Shown here: positions 37,733 to 47,732 of the stretch, piece by piece
Numbering within the stretch: position 1 is the stretch's first letter
How the letters are laid out: each line of letters opens with the position of its first letter
Assembly (NCBI GenBank): GCA_025358295.1
Contig: JANYJY010000036.1
Coordinates: 1 to 64,000 of the forward strand
DNA from: Gammaproteobacteria bacterium
GTDB lineage: Bacteria; Pseudomonadota; Gammaproteobacteria; Steroidobacterales; Steroidobacteraceae
Length of the DNA stretch: 64,000 nucleotides
Direction: 5' to 3'
Made by a program: the position numbers and the translations under genes
Notes under the pieces: model-generated
Told to the model about the DNA's origin: nothing
The model's input: only the letters and a program-made list of their open reading frames with translations
Database searches by the model: none

Positions 37733-40060
37733 TTGCTAGCGCTGCGGACCTCTCCGCCATCCTTTGGCATCGCGGAAGGCGAGCGGATTGTCCGCGATTT
37801 CTATGGGCTGGCGGCCTCCATTACGCCACTGCCCGGCGAGCGGGACTGCAATTTCCGCCTGCGCACCGCCGACGCCCCCGGCGTCGAATCGAGGGAATTC
37901 GTACTGAAGATACTCGACGTCGCGGCCGACGTGGGCAGTACCGAGTGCCTGATTGCAGTTCTCGATCATCTGGCGGAGCAGGATCCGGCCTTGCCGGTGC
38001 CGCGGCTGTTCCCCACTCAGCAAGGCGACGCGATCGGCCGGTTTAGCCGCGATGGGATCGACTACGCCGCCTGCCTCGTAAGTTTTCTTCCCGGACAGCT
38101 GTTGGCCGACTCGGCTCCCAGTGGCGCCTTGCTGCACCATGTCGGTGTCACGCTCGCCAGAATTGACCGAGCTCTGCAAGGATTTTTCCATCCCTCCCTG
38201 ACGCGCCGTCTCGCATGGGACGTGCGGCGGCTGCCCGAGCTGGCAGAGTTCTCGAGCTACATCGACCCTCCGGCACTGCGCTCGGCGGTAGAGAAGGTTG
38301 CTACCGCGCTTCGTGCCTGCCTGCCCAGGCTCCGTGCTTTGCGCAGCCAGGCCATCCATGGCGATTGCCATGCCGCCAACTTGTTGGTCGATGCCGAAGG
38401 ACTCTCGGTCCGGGGCATATTGGACTTCGGTGACATGATTCACGCGCCCGTGATAATGGAACCCGCCGTCGCCATGTCCGAGCTATTGACCGAAGCAGTG
38501 GCGCCGTTGGAATCGGCCTCAGCCCTTCTCCAGGGCTACGCCGAAGGGCAGCTGCTGCAAAGCGACGAGGTTGAGCTGCTCTTTGATCTCATCACGGCGC
38601 GCCATGCCGTGACGGTACTGGTGCATGCCTGGCGCTGCCGCCACGACCCGCAGGGCGCACAGGTGCTGGCATCGGCGGCGTCGCATAGCGGACGTTCGCT
38701 CGCTCATTTGCTGAGCGCAGATCGCGAGGCGTTGACCCGCACCTGGCACGAGGCGGCGGGGACCTCGCCCCGGTTGGCGCGCCCGGTCGATCTGGCGCGG
38801 CGACATCGGCTGATGGGAGCCGGCGCCGAACTGTTCTATGCAAAGCCTTTGCACTTAGTGCGCGGCGCCGGGGTGTGGATGTATGACGGCCAGGGTCAGG
38901 CGTATCTGGATGTGTACAACAATGTCCCCCATGTGGGCCACAGCCATCCCGCCGTGGTCGCGGCGATTCAAAAACAGACCGCCATACTCGCCACACATAC
39001 TCGCTACCTGCACGAGAATATTTTGCGGTATGCGGAGCGGCTGACCGCCCGGTTGCCGGCCAAGCTAAATGCCTGCCTATTCGTCAATTCCGGCAGCGAA
39101 GCGAACGACGTGGCGTGGCGAATGGCTCAATTGGCCTCCGGCCACCACGGCGGTCTGGTGATGGAGAACGCCTATCACGGCATCACCGATGCAGTCGCTG
39201 CGCTCACCCCCAGCACGGGCACGCCGCGCGATCCGCGAGTGGTGACCCTGGCGCCGCCGCCGAGCGGCCTGCGGGTGGACCATGCCATGAGCCGGGCCGA
39301 TTTGGACGCCGCCGAGATAGATACCGACAGGGCGGTCGAGCGGCTGTCGGAACGCGGGTTCGCGCCTGCCGCGTTCTACATCGATACGGCCATCACCAGC
39401 AGCGGCATATTCGATCCGCCGGCCACGTGGGCCCGGGCGGTCAGTGAGCGGGTGCGCGCCGCCGGGGGCCTCATCGTTGCGGACGAGGTGCAGTATGGAT
39501 TGGGCCGCCCTGGCTCACATTTTTGGGGCTTCGAGCGCCGCGGCCTCGAACCTGACATCGTGACTCTGGGCAAGCCCGTGGCCAATGGCTATCCCATGGG
39601 GGTGGTAGTGGCCAATCGCACCTTGATCGAAGCCTTTCAGGCCGAGTTTGGATTCTTCTCGACCTTCGGCGGCAATCCGGTTGCCGCCGCAGCGGGTCTG
39701 GCGGTGCTCGAGGTACTGGATCGCGAAGCGCTCATGGCGAATGCGTCGGCCACCGGCAACTACCTGCGCGAAATGCTCGAGACGGTGGCCGCGCGGCATG
39801 ACTGCTTGGGTGCGGTTCGCGGCACCGGCTTGCTGCTCGGCCTCGACGTGTTGGGGCTGGACGCCGTGGCGGCAAAGCTGCGCACCAAGCGGATCATCAA
39901 TATTCTGGCGTCCGAGTTTCGCATCCTGATCAGCTACGAAGGTCCCCACGTTAACATTCTCAAGTTGCGCCCACCGATGCCCTTTGGGCGCGGGCACGTC
40001 GACCTGTTGGTCCAGGCAATCGACGCCGCCGCCGGCGCAATCGACGCCGGCGGCAACTAA
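37733..40060 (+). CDS. Fused APH-type kinase and class III aminotransferase (probable amino-alcohol kinase/phospho-lyase)
   Basis: A 775-residue fusion. Residues 1-330 form an aminoglycoside-phosphotransferase/choline-kinase fold with the Brenner motif IHGDCHAANLL (catalytic D211) and ILDFGDM. Residues 345-775 are a PLP fold-type I class III enzyme: FVNSGSEANDVAWR, ENAYHGITDA, ADEVQYGLGR, and K614 in TLGKPVANGYPMG. In animals hydroxylysine kinase and the phospho-lyases acting on phosphohydroxylysine or phosphoethanolamine are homologues of these two halves, so a phosphorylate-then-eliminate route for an amino alcohol is likely. The M23 peptidase domain found in some such fusions is absent. 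Start TTG at 37733, 10 bases after the peroxiredoxin stop; no other start is in frame. Confidence 0.82.
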   Translation: MLALRTSPPSFGIAEGERIVRDFYGLAASITPLPGERDCNFRLRTADAPGVESREFVLKILDVAADVGSTECLIAVLDHLAEQDPALPVPRLFPTQQGDAIGRFSRDGIDYAACLVSFLPGQLLADSAPSGALLHHVGVTLARIDRALQGFFHPSLTRRLAWDVRRLPELAEFSSYIDPPALRSAVEKVATALRACLPRLRALRSQAIHGDCHAANLLVDAEGLSVRGILDFGDMIHAPVIMEPAVAMSELLTEAVAPLESASALLQGYAEGQLLQSDEVELLFDLITARHAVTVLVHAWRCRHDPQGAQVLASAASHSGRSLAHLLSADREALTRTWHEAAGTSPRLARPVDLARRHRLMGAGAELFYAKPLHLVRGAGVWMYDGQGQAYLDVYNNVPHVGHSHPAVVAAIQKQTAILATHTRYLHENILRYAERLTARLPAKLNACLFVNSGSEANDVAWRMAQLASGHHGGLVMENAYHGITDAVAALTPSTGTPRDPRVVTLAPPPSGLRVDHAMSRADLDAAEIDTDRAVERLSERGFAPAAFYIDTAITSSGIFDPPATWARAVSERVRAAGGLIVADEVQYGLGRPGSHFWGFERRGLEPDIVTLGKPVANGYPMGVVVANRTLIEAFQAEFGFFSTFGGNPVAAAAGLAVLEVLDREALMANASATGNYLREMLETVAARHDCLGAVRGTGLLLGLDVLGLDAVAAKLRTKRIINILASEFRILISYEGPHVNILKLRPPMPFGRGHVDLLVQAIDAAAGAIDAGGN

Positions 40061-40075
40061 CTCCCGAGTCGCCGG

Positions 40076-41020
40076 CTAACCGCCGACCAAGCGCTCGAAC
40101 TCCGGCACGATCTGAAACAGATCGCCGACCAAGCCCACGTCGGCAACTTCGAAGATCGGTGCCTCGCCGTCCTTGTTGATGGCCACGATGGTGCGGGCGT
40201 CCTTGATGCCGGTCAGATGCTGGATGGCGCCGGAAATGCCGATGGCGATGTAGATGTCCGGGGAAATGATCTTGCCGGTCTGACCGACCTGCATTTCATT
40301 CGGCGCATAGCCCGCATCGACCGCGGCGCGCGACGCGCCCACCGCAGCGCCGATTTTGTCGGCGAAGCTGAACAGCAGTTTGAAATTTTCCGCACTGCCG
40401 AGCGCACGCCCGCCGGACACGACGCGTTTGGCGGTCTGCAAATCGGGCCGGTCCGTCGAGCCGGTTTTCGCGCCGATGTAGCGGGTGTGCGAGGGCAGGG
40501 CGACGCTGAGGGATTTGGATTCGACAGTTGCGCTGCCGCCTCCCTTGGCCGCTTCGAAGGATGCAACACGCACGGTCGCAACCAGTTTCCGCGCCGGTTC
40601 GGCTTCCACCGTGACGATGGCATTGCCGGCATAGGTCGGCCGTTTGAAGCGATGCGAGCCCTCGACCGCCATCAAGTCGCTGACCTGCGGGACGCCGAGC
40701 AATGCCGCGACGCGCGGCATCAGGTCCTTGCCGAAGCTCGTCGATGGTCCGAATATGTGCGTAAAATCTGTCGCGAGCGCCACCAACTGCGGCGCGAAAA
40801 TCGCGGCGAGGGGGTGCTGGTTCTCAGGCCGATCCACCCGCAGTACCGATTTGACACCCGCAATGGCGGCAGCTTGGCCCGCCACGGCTGCCGTATCGGC
40901 GCCCAAGACCACAATCGTAATTTCGCCGCCTGAAATGCCGGCGGCGCAGTGAACGCACTTGGCAGTCGCGGGATTGAGGTTTTTTCCGTCGTGTTCACCG
41001 ACGATGAGAATCTTGTGCAT
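40076..41020 (-). CDS. etfA: Electron transfer flavoprotein, alpha subunit
   Basis: Holds FAD and passes electrons from acyl-CoA and related dehydrogenases to ETF-quinone oxidoreductase. 314 residues: [14 protein letters not shown] start, and the C-terminal FAD domain with [29 protein letters not shown], and [13 protein letters not shown]. Start ATG overlaps the etfB stop by one base. No dehydrogenase or ETF-QO gene is adjacent. Confidence 0.95.
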   Translation of the reverse strand: MHKILIVGEHDGKNLNPATAKCVHCAAGISGGEITIVVLGADTAAVAGQAAAIAGVKSVLRVDRPENQHPLAAIFAPQLVALATDFTHIFGPSTSFGKDLMPRVAALLGVPQVSDLMAVEGSHRFKRPTYAGNAIVTVEAEPARKLVATVRVASFEAAKGGGSATVESKSLSVALPSHTRYIGAKTGSTDRPDLQTAKRVVSGGRALGSAENFKLLFSFADKIGAAVGASRAAVDAGYAPNEMQVGQTGKIISPDIYIAIGISGAIQHLTGIKDARTIVAINKDGEAPIFEVADVGLVGDLFQIVPEFERLVGG

Positions 41021-41769
41021 TAGATCAAACCCTTCTTCTTGAGTACGTCAACCAATTCCGCCACGTCCTTGACCATCACGCCTTTCTGGCGCTGCGGCGG
41101 CGGCTCGGTCTTTATGACTTTGAGCAGTACGCCCGCGCTCACGCCGAGCGCGTCGAGTGACGTCACGTCGAGCGGCTTTTTCTTGGCCTTCATGATGTCC
41201 GGCAATTTCACGTATCGAGGTTCGTTCAAGCGCAGATCCACCGTCACGACGGCCGGCAAGTCCACTTCGATGGTTTCCAATCCCGCGTCGATTTCGCGGG
41301 TGACCGACGCCTTACCCGCGGCGATCTCCACCTTCGATGCATAGGTCGCCTGCGGCCGATCCCAGATCGCAGCCAGCATCTGACCGGTCTGATTCGCATC
41401 GTCATCGATGGCCTGCTTACCCAGGAAGATCAGGTCGGGGTTTTCCTTCTTCGCCAGCGCAAGAAAAATCTGCGCTGCCGTGAGAGGCTCCACAGCGGCA
41501 TCGGTCTGCACGAGGATGGCGCGATCGGCGCCCATCGCCAAGGCTGTGCGCAATTGCTGTTGAGTGTCGGTCACGCCGATGCTGACGGCGACGACCTCGA
41601 TATTTGTGCCGCGCTCCTTGATGCGCAGGGCCTCCTCGAGAGCAATTTCATCGAACGGATTGATGCTCATTTTGACCCCGTCGAGCATAACGCCGGTGCC
41701 GTCCGGTTTGACGCGGATGCGCACGTTATAGTCGACGACACGCTTGATACATACCATGATCTTCTGCAT
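41020..41769 (-). CDS. etfB: Electron transfer flavoprotein, beta subunit
   Basis: AMP-binding partner of EtfA. 249 residues: [33 protein letters not shown], the [18 protein letters not shown] signature and a C-terminal arm. It starts 9 bases after the iclR-type gene stop and is followed by etfA, so iclR-etfB-etfA is one transcription unit. Confidence 0.95.
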   Translation of the reverse strand: MQKIMVCIKRVVDYNVRIRVKPDGTGVMLDGVKMSINPFDEIALEEALRIKERGTNIEVVAVSIGVTDTQQQLRTALAMGADRAILVQTDAAVEPLTAAQIFLALAKKENPDLIFLGKQAIDDDANQTGQMLAAIWDRPQATYASKVEIAAGKASVTREIDAGLETIEVDLPAVVTVDLRLNEPRYVKLPDIMKAKKKPLDVTSLDALGVSAGVLLKVIKTEPPPQRQKGVMVKDVAELVDVLKKKGLI

Positions 41770-41778
41770 TGACGCTCC

Positions 41779-42591
41779 TTAAGCAGCCGCTTCAGGCGCG
41801 CCTTTGATGCGTGCCTCGGCCTGTTGTTCCGAAAACTGAGTGCTGATTTGGGCGGCGCATTGGCGCAGCTTCGGCAAAAATCGTTCGACGCCGCTCTTCA
41901 GCGGCAGGGCGGGGCCCGTGAAGCGCACGGTCAAGCTGGCCAACACTCGGTCGTGCAGCAGGACGGGGACGCTCAAACTGTGTTCTTCCACCAGGCGGCG
42001 CGTGCGTGTGGCGGTTGCATAGCCCGCCGTGCGGATCTCCGCTAGCAGGCGCTGCAGGTCGACGCGTGCTCTGGCAAGCCGGTCCTCTTCCTTGTTGGAG
42101 CGGGACAAAATATCGATGAGAGTGTCCCGCTGCGTGGCCGGCGAATGGGCGAGATAAGCCCGCCCGGTTGCGGTGGTCAGCAAGGGCGCGCGAAATCCGG
42201 CCGAATTACGTTCGGTGGCAAGCGGGCTGCTGTGATCCGTCGATTCGCGCACCAGCATGGTGGTGCCTGACAGCGTGGCGATGGAGACGGGCCACACCAC
42301 ATCGCCGCACAATTCATGGATGAAAGGTTTGGCGATCTGCGTCACCCAGGCTTCATCGTCGAAGCCATGGCTCAAGCCGCGGACCAAAATCGTCAGCCGG
42401 TAGCGGTCATCGGCCGCATCGCGAAACACAAATCCGGCACTGCACAGGGTCTCTAAAATACGGTAGACCGTGGTGCGCGGCAGGCGAATTTCCTGGGCAA
42501 CTTCCGACACCGTGGCGCCGTCGCGCAGATTTAGAACGGTCAGCGCATCTAGGCCGCGCATCAGCGCACGGATTGGGCGTGTTGATTCCAT
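41779..42591 (-). CDS. IclR-family transcriptional regulator
   Basis: A 270-residue regulator: N-terminal winged helix (about 5-65; ATVSEVAQEIRLPRTTVYRIL), then the IclR effector domain (85-255; RAPLLTTATGRAYLA, VEEHSLSVPVLL). Close in layout to regulators of aromatic or fatty-acid catabolism. The ATG at 42591 is preceded by GAGG; the longer open frame is not needed. It is cotranscribed with etfBA and divergent from oppBCDF; an imperfect palindrome lies between them at 42621-42647. Effector unknown. Confidence 0.88.
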   Translation of the reverse strand: MESTRPIRALMRGLDALTVLNLRDGATVSEVAQEIRLPRTTVYRILETLCSAGFVFRDAADDRYRLTILVRGLSHGFDDEAWVTQIAKPFIHELCGDVVWPVSIATLSGTTMLVRESTDHSSPLATERNSAGFRAPLLTTATGRAYLAHSPATQRDTLIDILSRSNKEEDRLARARVDLQRLLAEIRTAGYATATRTRRLVEEHSLSVPVLLHDRVLASLTVRFTGPALPLKSGVERFLPKLRQCAAQISTQFSEQQAEARIKGAPEAAA

Positions 42592-42620
42592 GAAACCTCG
42601 AAAAGATGGGGCGACCGGCC

Positions 42621-42647
42621 TGCACAGCACCTGCGGGTGCCGGTGCA
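42621..42647. promoter_or_regulatory. Imperfect palindrome between iclR and oppB
   Basis: TGCAC (42621-42625) with GTGCA (42643-42647), and nested GCACC (42627-42631) with GGTGC (42636-42640). It lies 30 bases upstream of the IclR-type gene and about 70 before oppB, a natural place for this regulator's operator. The binding assignment is inference. Confidence 0.4.
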
Positions 42648-42718
42648 AGTTCGGCGCGTCAGTTTAAGGATCGGCGCTTCGCTTGTCCACCTCGCGGTCA
42701 ATGGATAGACTGGCTGCG

Positions 42719-43645
42719 ATGCGTCGCTACTTCCTGACCCGCCTGGCCGGTGCGGTGCCCACACTGTTCATCATTGTCACGCTTGCATTTTTTCTCATTC
42801 GTGCCGCTCCGGGCGGACCCTTCGATCAGGAACAGACGCTTCCCGTCGAGGTCATGGCCAACCTTCAGAAGGCCTACGGTCTCGATCAGCCCGTCTGGAC
42901 GCAGTACGGGCACTACGTGGGCGCTTTGTTGCACGGGGATTTCGGACCCTCGTTTAGGTACAAGGATTTCTCGGTGACGGAACTCATCGGCCAGGGGTTG
43001 CCCGTGACCTTCGAATTAGGATCAATCGCGTTGGCGTCGGCATTGATCCTGGGCGTGCTCATCGGAATCTTCGCCGCACTCCGCCACAACCGAGCCGGCG
43101 ATTACGCCGCCATGTCGCTGGCCGTCGTCGGCGTGGCGATTCCTTCCTTCGTGGTGCTGCCGTTTCTCGGCTTGCTGTTCGGCATCTATCTGCATTGGCT
43201 GCCGGTGGCCGGCTGGGAGCCCGCGTCGATACGTCATTTGATTCTGCCCGTGGTTGCCTTGGCATTGCCACCGCTCGCCGTGATTGCCAGGCTGGTGCGC
43301 GCAAGCATGCTCGAGGTATTGCGCAGCCACTACATTCGCACCGCCATTGCGAAGGGACTGCCGTTGCGCACGGTCATTCTTCGGCACGCGCTGCGGCCCG
43401 CCTTGTTGCCGGTGGCGAGTTATCTTGCGCCGGCGGTTGCTTCCATCATGACCGGCTCTTTGGTGGTCGAGTCCATCGCGGGATTGCCGGGCATCGGCCG
43501 ATACATGGTTCAAGGCGCGCTCAACCGGGACTACACCCTCGTTATGGGCATGGTCATTATCTACTCGGCCTTGCTCATCGTCATGGGTCTGCTGGTGGAT
43601 TTGCTGTATGCATGGCTCGACCCACGCGTGAGACTCGACTCATGA
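42719..43645 (+). CDS. oppB: Peptide-type ABC transporter permease (OppB/DppB family)
   Basis: A 308-residue inner-membrane permease with six transmembrane helices. Opening MRRYFLTRLAGAVPTLF and the early APGGPFDQE loop are typical of OppB; the EAA loop lies around RTVILRHALRPALLPV. In-frame ATGs at 42683 and 42701 would add 12 or 6 residues; 42719 matches the family N-terminus. ATGA overlap with oppC. Could import oligopeptides, dipeptides or another solute of this family. Confidence 0.88.
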   Translation: MRRYFLTRLAGAVPTLFIIVTLAFFLIRAAPGGPFDQEQTLPVEVMANLQKAYGLDQPVWTQYGHYVGALLHGDFGPSFRYKDFSVTELIGQGLPVTFELGSIALASALILGVLIGIFAALRHNRAGDYAAMSLAVVGVAIPSFVVLPFLGLLFGIYLHWLPVAGWEPASIRHLILPVVALALPPLAVIARLVRASMLEVLRSHYIRTAIAKGLPLRTVILRHALRPALLPVASYLAPAVASIMTGSLVVESIAGLPGIGRYMVQGALNRDYTLVMGMVIIYSALLIVMGLLVDLLYAWLDPRVRLDS

Positions 43646-44487
43646 GCGCGCTGCTGGGCGATGCCGCGCGTCGCTTGCGGTCGAATCCCGCCGCCCTTTG
43701 CGCGATGTTCTTTATCCTGGGGATGGTCGTACTGACCTTACTCGGACCTTGGCTCAATCCCAACGGCAGCGACAGCTTGGACTGGCTGCACGTGGCGTCG
43801 CGCCCGGCGCTGCAGAGCGCGCATTGGTTCGGCACCGATCGGCTGGGACGCGATCTGTTCGCGCGTACGCTGGAGGGCACGCGTGTCTCATTGGCGGTGG
43901 GATTGGTGGCGAGCGCCGTCAGTTTGATCGTCGGTATCGGCTATGGGGCCGCCGCCGGCTACATTGGCGGGCGCACCGATCATGCGATGATGCGAATAAT
44001 CGAAATATTGAGCGGACTGCCGCTGATTTTTTTCGTCATATTCTTGACCGTGATATTCGGGCGCAACGAGTATCTGTTGTTTTTATCCATCGGTGCGGTC
44101 GGTTGGCTGACGATGGCGCGCATCGTGCGCGGTCAAACCCTGAGCATTCGCCATAGGGAATTCATCGAAGCCGCCGTGGCCTCCGGGGCGGGTACGGCCC
44201 GCATCATCTGCAGGCACGTGATTCCCAATGTCATTGGTCCGGTCGTCGTCTATGCCACGCTCACCGTCCCGCAGATCATCATGCTGGAAAGTTTCTTGAG
44301 CTTTCTGGGCCTGGGTATTCAGGAGCCGCATGCCAGCCTGGGAACATTGATCGCCGAGGGTGCGGGCGAAATGGAGGCCGCGCCTTGGATGTTGCTGGTG
44401 CCGGGCGGTTTTCTCGCCGTTTTATTGCTGTCGCTCAATGTTTTCGGCGACGGCTTGCGCGATGCTCTCGATGCCGAGGAGCGCTGA
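43642..44487 (+). CDS. oppC: Peptide-type ABC transporter permease (OppC/DppC family)
   Basis: 281 residues, partner permease of OppB. Visible: GTDRLGRDLFARTLEGTR, the N-terminal OppC-type helix (about 20-40), and the EAA loop AAVASGAGTARIICRHVIPN. The coupled ATGA start at 43642 is preferred over the open frame that begins inside oppB. The ATPase gene follows after 1 base. Confidence 0.9.
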   Translation: MSALLGDAARRLRSNPAALCAMFFILGMVVLTLLGPWLNPNGSDSLDWLHVASRPALQSAHWFGTDRLGRDLFARTLEGTRVSLAVGLVASAVSLIVGIGYGAAAGYIGGRTDHAMMRIIEILSGLPLIFFVIFLTVIFGRNEYLLFLSIGAVGWLTMARIVRGQTLSIRHREFIEAAVASGAGTARIICRHVIPNVIGPVVVYATLTVPQIIMLESFLSFLGLGIQEPHASLGTLIAEGAGEMEAAPWMLLVPGGFLAVLLLSLNVFGDGLRDALDAEER

Positions 44488-44488
44488 G

Positions 44489-45460
44489 ATGGAGCCGCTC
44501 CTGAACATCGAGGATCTGAGCGTCGATTACACGCATGGCGGTATGGAAATTCCCGCCGTGCGCCAGGTATCGTTGGCCGTGGCGGCACGCGAATCCGTCG
44601 GCATCGTCGGCGAGTCCGGCTCCGGTAAGACTCAGGTCTTCATGGCCGCCATGGGCTTGCTCGCAGCCAATGCCGCGGTGCGCGGCAGAGTACGCTTCGA
44701 GGGTGGCGATATATTGGGCGTCGGCGCCGAGAGCCTGAACCGCGTGCGCGGATCCAAGCTCACCATGGTGTTCCAAGATCCGATGACTTCGTTGACGCCG
44801 CATCTGACCATCGGCACGCAACTTGCGGAAGTGCTGGTATGTCACGCGGGCAGGTCGTGGCGCGAGGCGCGCAATGCCGCACGGCATATGCTGGATCGCG
44901 TCAGGGTGCCGGAACCTGAGCGTCGCATGAGTCAGTATCCGCATGAATTGTCGGGCGGATTGCGGCAACGGGTCATGATAGGCATGAGCCTGTTGTGTGA
45001 GCCCTTGCTCGTCATCGCCGACGAGCCGACGACGGCGCTCGATGTGACCGTGCAGGCGCACATCATCGATTTGCTCGGCACCATGCGCCGGGAACTCGGG
45101 ATGGCGTTGGTGCTGATCAGTCATGACCTCGGTGTGGTGGCCGGTCTTACCGATCGGATTCTGGTCATGTATGCCGGCCGCATTGTGGAGAGCGCCGGCG
45201 CTGCCGAACTGTTCCAGCAGGCGCGCCACCCCTATACGGCGGAATTGCTGAAATGCATCCCGAGCCTGACGGGCCCGCGCCAGCAACGCATGCCGACACT
45301 GCTTGGGCAGCCGCCACGGCCCGGAGATCCGGATGAAGGTTGCGCATTTGCGCCGCGCTGCGCGCGTGCCGCGCCACGCTGCCGGACCGTGCGGCCGCCG
45401 CTCGAAGACGCCGGAGGCAGTGCGCACCGGGTCGCCTGTCATTTCCCGCTGCCATCATGA
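44489..45460 (+). CDS. oppD: Peptide-type ABC transporter ATPase (OppD family)
   Basis: 323 residues. Walker [10 protein letters not shown], signature motif LSGGLRQRV, Walker [15 protein letters not shown]-loop LISHDLGVV, and the C-terminal oligopeptide extension with four cysteines ([14 protein letters not shown]) seen in OppD/DppD. The Walker A threonine is followed by Q instead of the usual S/T. AGGAG lies 8 bases before the ATG. ATGA overlap with oppF. Confidence 0.92.
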   Translation: MEPLLNIEDLSVDYTHGGMEIPAVRQVSLAVAARESVGIVGESGSGKTQVFMAAMGLLAANAAVRGRVRFEGGDILGVGAESLNRVRGSKLTMVFQDPMTSLTPHLTIGTQLAEVLVCHAGRSWREARNAARHMLDRVRVPEPERRMSQYPHELSGGLRQRVMIGMSLLCEPLLVIADEPTTALDVTVQAHIIDLLGTMRRELGMALVLISHDLGVVAGLTDRILVMYAGRIVESAGAAELFQQARHPYTAELLKCIPSLTGPRQQRMPTLLGQPPRPGDPDEGCAFAPRCARAAPRCRTVRPPLEDAGGSAHRVACHFPLPS

Positions 45461-46416
45461 ATGACGCCGTTGCGGTGACCGATGCCTTGCTGCGGGTCAG
45501 GGACCTGCGAGTGGAGTTCGGCGGCCGTGCCGTGCTGCGCGAAGTGAGCTTCGATTTATTCGCGGGCGAAACCCTGGGCCTGGTGGGGGAATCCGGATCA
45601 GGTAAGTCGACTCTGGCGCGCGCCGTCCTGCGCTTGCTACGCGCGAGCCGCGGCTCGGTCGCCTGGCGGGGCAGGGATCTGCTGGCTTGCGATTCGCGCA
45701 CACTGCGTGCGTTGCGCCGCGACCTGCAAATCGTGTTTCAAGATCCCCTCGCCAGTTTGGATCCGCGCATGACGATCGGCGAGACGATTGCCGAGCCGCT
45801 GCGGATCTTTGAACTGGCGCTGGATGAGCCGGCGCGGGCAGGGCGGGTGGCCGGCATGCTGGAGCGCGTCGGTCTGGCCGCCGCTATGGCCGGCCGTTAT
45901 CCTCACGAGTTCAGCGGCGGCCAGTGTCAGCGCGTCGGCATTGCACGCGCCATGATCTTGAGTCCGGCGCTCTTGATCTGCGACGAACCCGTCAGCTCCC
46001 TGGACGCATCGATTCAGGGGCAGATTGTCAATTTGCTGCGCGATCTGCAGGCGGACAACAACACCGCAATGCTGTTCATCAGCCACAATCTGGCTGTGGT
46101 GCGGCACCTCAGCCATCGAATTCTGGTGATGTATTCAGGGCGGCTGGTGGAAATGGCGCCACGCGATGCCTTGTTTGACCGGCCCATACATCCTTATACC
46201 CGAGCCCTGTTGGCGGCCGTCCCGTCACCCTGGGCGCCGCAGCCGCAGCCAGCCGCGACCGCCGTACCTGCCTCGTTGCCGTCGGCCACGGGTTGTTCAT
46301 ATCGCGAGCGCTGCCGCTATGCCGCCGCGATTTGCGCCGCAACCGAGCCGCCGCTCGAGGAAGTCGTTCCCGGCCATTTCGCTGCCTGTCATCGCGCTCG
46401 GGAACTCATGACTTAG
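45457..46416 (+). CDS. oppF: Peptide-type ABC transporter ATPase (OppF family)
   Basis: 319 residues, second ATPase. Walker [10 protein letters not shown], signature [14 protein letters not shown], Walker [14 protein letters not shown]-loop FISHNLAVV, and a C-terminal cysteine-containing extension ([14 protein letters not shown]). No substrate-binding protein gene (oppA) is adjacent, so the transporter must use a binding protein encoded elsewhere. Confidence 0.92.
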   Translation: MNDAVAVTDALLRVRDLRVEFGGRAVLREVSFDLFAGETLGLVGESGSGKSTLARAVLRLLRASRGSVAWRGRDLLACDSRTLRALRRDLQIVFQDPLASLDPRMTIGETIAEPLRIFELALDEPARAGRVAGMLERVGLAAAMAGRYPHEFSGGQCQRVGIARAMILSPALLICDEPVSSLDASIQGQIVNLLRDLQADNNTAMLFISHNLAVVRHLSHRILVMYSGRLVEMAPRDALFDRPIHPYTRALLAAVPSPWAPQPQPAATAVPASLPSATGCSYRERCRYAAAICAATEPPLEEVVPGHFAACHRARELMT

Positions 46417-46443
46417 TCTGCCGTAATCCGCTATTCTTCACCC

Positions 46444-47718
46444 ATGACGCAACGCAAACCGGTTCGCCCCAGCGCTGGCCTCGCCAACGTACGCTATGAG
46501 ATTCGCGGCAAGCTCGCGCGGCGCGCATTGGCCATGGAGCGGCTGGGTTATGACATTGTGTCGTTGAATATCGGCAATCCTTTCGCCTTCGGCTTCAGGA
46601 CTCCCGAGACCATGCGTCTGGCGATGATCGAGAATCTGCGCAACAGCGAAGGCTATGTCCACCAGAAGGGCATTTTCCCCGCGCGCGAAGCGGTCGTCAT
46701 GCAGCAGCAGGAGCGTGGCGTGCGTGGCGTCACGGCCGAAGAGGTTTTCATCGGCAATGGCGTGAGCGAATTGATCGATCTGACCTTGCGCGCGCTGCTC
46801 AATCCCGGCGACGAAGTGCTGGTGCCGAGTCCCGACTACCCGCTTTGGACGGCCGCAGTGAATTTGAATGGGGGGCGCGCCGTGCACTACCCCTGTCACG
46901 CGGCGAACTCGTTCATTCCCGATCCGCAGGAAATCGAAGCGCTGGTGTCGAAGCGGACCCGAGCCATCGTCATCGTCAATCCCAATAACCCCACCGGTGC
47001 GGTATATCCGCGCGCAACGCTGGCGGCCATCGCGACGCTGGCGGAACGGCATCGTTTGGTGGTGTTGTCCGATGAAATCTACGACCAGATTCTCTACGAT
47101 GACGCGGAATTCGTGCCCATGGCAAGCCTGGTGCACGACACCCTGTGCTGCACCATGAGCGGTCTATCCAAGATCTATCGAGCCTGCGGCTATCGCGTCG
47201 GTTGGGCCTCCTTTTCCGGCGATATCGAAACTGCTGCCGAGTATCTCAGCGGCCTCGAGTTGCTCTCCTCCCTGCGTCTGTGCAGCAATGTGCCGGGTCA
47301 ATGGGCCGTGCAGACCGCGTTGGGCGGTTATCAAAGCATTCGCGAACTGACTCGCCCGGGCGGCCGCCTATACGAGTCGCGGCAGGCGATTCTCGACGGT
47401 GTCGCTCGTAGCAAGTATCTGCGCCTGGCCCGCCCGATGGGCGCGCTGTACTCCTTCGTCGAAGTGCGCAGCGACGTGCTCCCGAACTTCGACGATCAAG
47501 CCTTTGCGCTCGAGCTTCTGGAAAACAAGCACGTCCTGGTTGCTCCCGGCGTAAGCTTCAATGTGCCGTACCGGAATTATTTCCGTATTACCAATCTGCC
47601 CGAGCCGGCGGTGCTCGCGAGCGTTTTCGCGCGCATCGAGGAATTGCTCGACGCGCAGGCGGCGGCCCGGCCGGATCTGCAGCTCATCGCATCCAACGCG
47701 GCGATGCAGACGCGCTGA
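46444..47718 (+). CDS. alaA: Alanine-type aminotransferase (AlaA-like)
   Basis: 424 residues, fold-type I PLP enzyme that follows E. coli AlaA across its length: LNIGNPFAFGF, IGNGVSELIDLTLRALLN, VPSPDYPLWTAAV, NPNNPTGAVYPR, SDEIYDQILYDDAE, the PLP-lysine in MSGLSKIYRACGYRVGW, and LGGYQSIRELTRPGGRLYE. It probably makes alanine from pyruvate with glutamate. The gene starts 27 bases after oppF and may be on the same transcript. Confidence 0.9.
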   Translation: MTQRKPVRPSAGLANVRYEIRGKLARRALAMERLGYDIVSLNIGNPFAFGFRTPETMRLAMIENLRNSEGYVHQKGIFPAREAVVMQQQERGVRGVTAEEVFIGNGVSELIDLTLRALLNPGDEVLVPSPDYPLWTAAVNLNGGRAVHYPCHAANSFIPDPQEIEALVSKRTRAIVIVNPNNPTGAVYPRATLAAIATLAERHRLVVLSDEIYDQILYDDAEFVPMASLVHDTLCCTMSGLSKIYRACGYRVGWASFSGDIETAAEYLSGLELLSSLRLCSNVPGQWAVQTALGGYQSIRELTRPGGRLYESRQAILDGVARSKYLRLARPMGALYSFVEVRSDVLPNFDDQAFALELLENKHVLVAPGVSFNVPYRNYFRITNLPEPAVLASVFARIEELLDAQAAARPDLQLIASNAAMQTR

Positions 47719-47732
47719 GCACGGAGCCCGCT

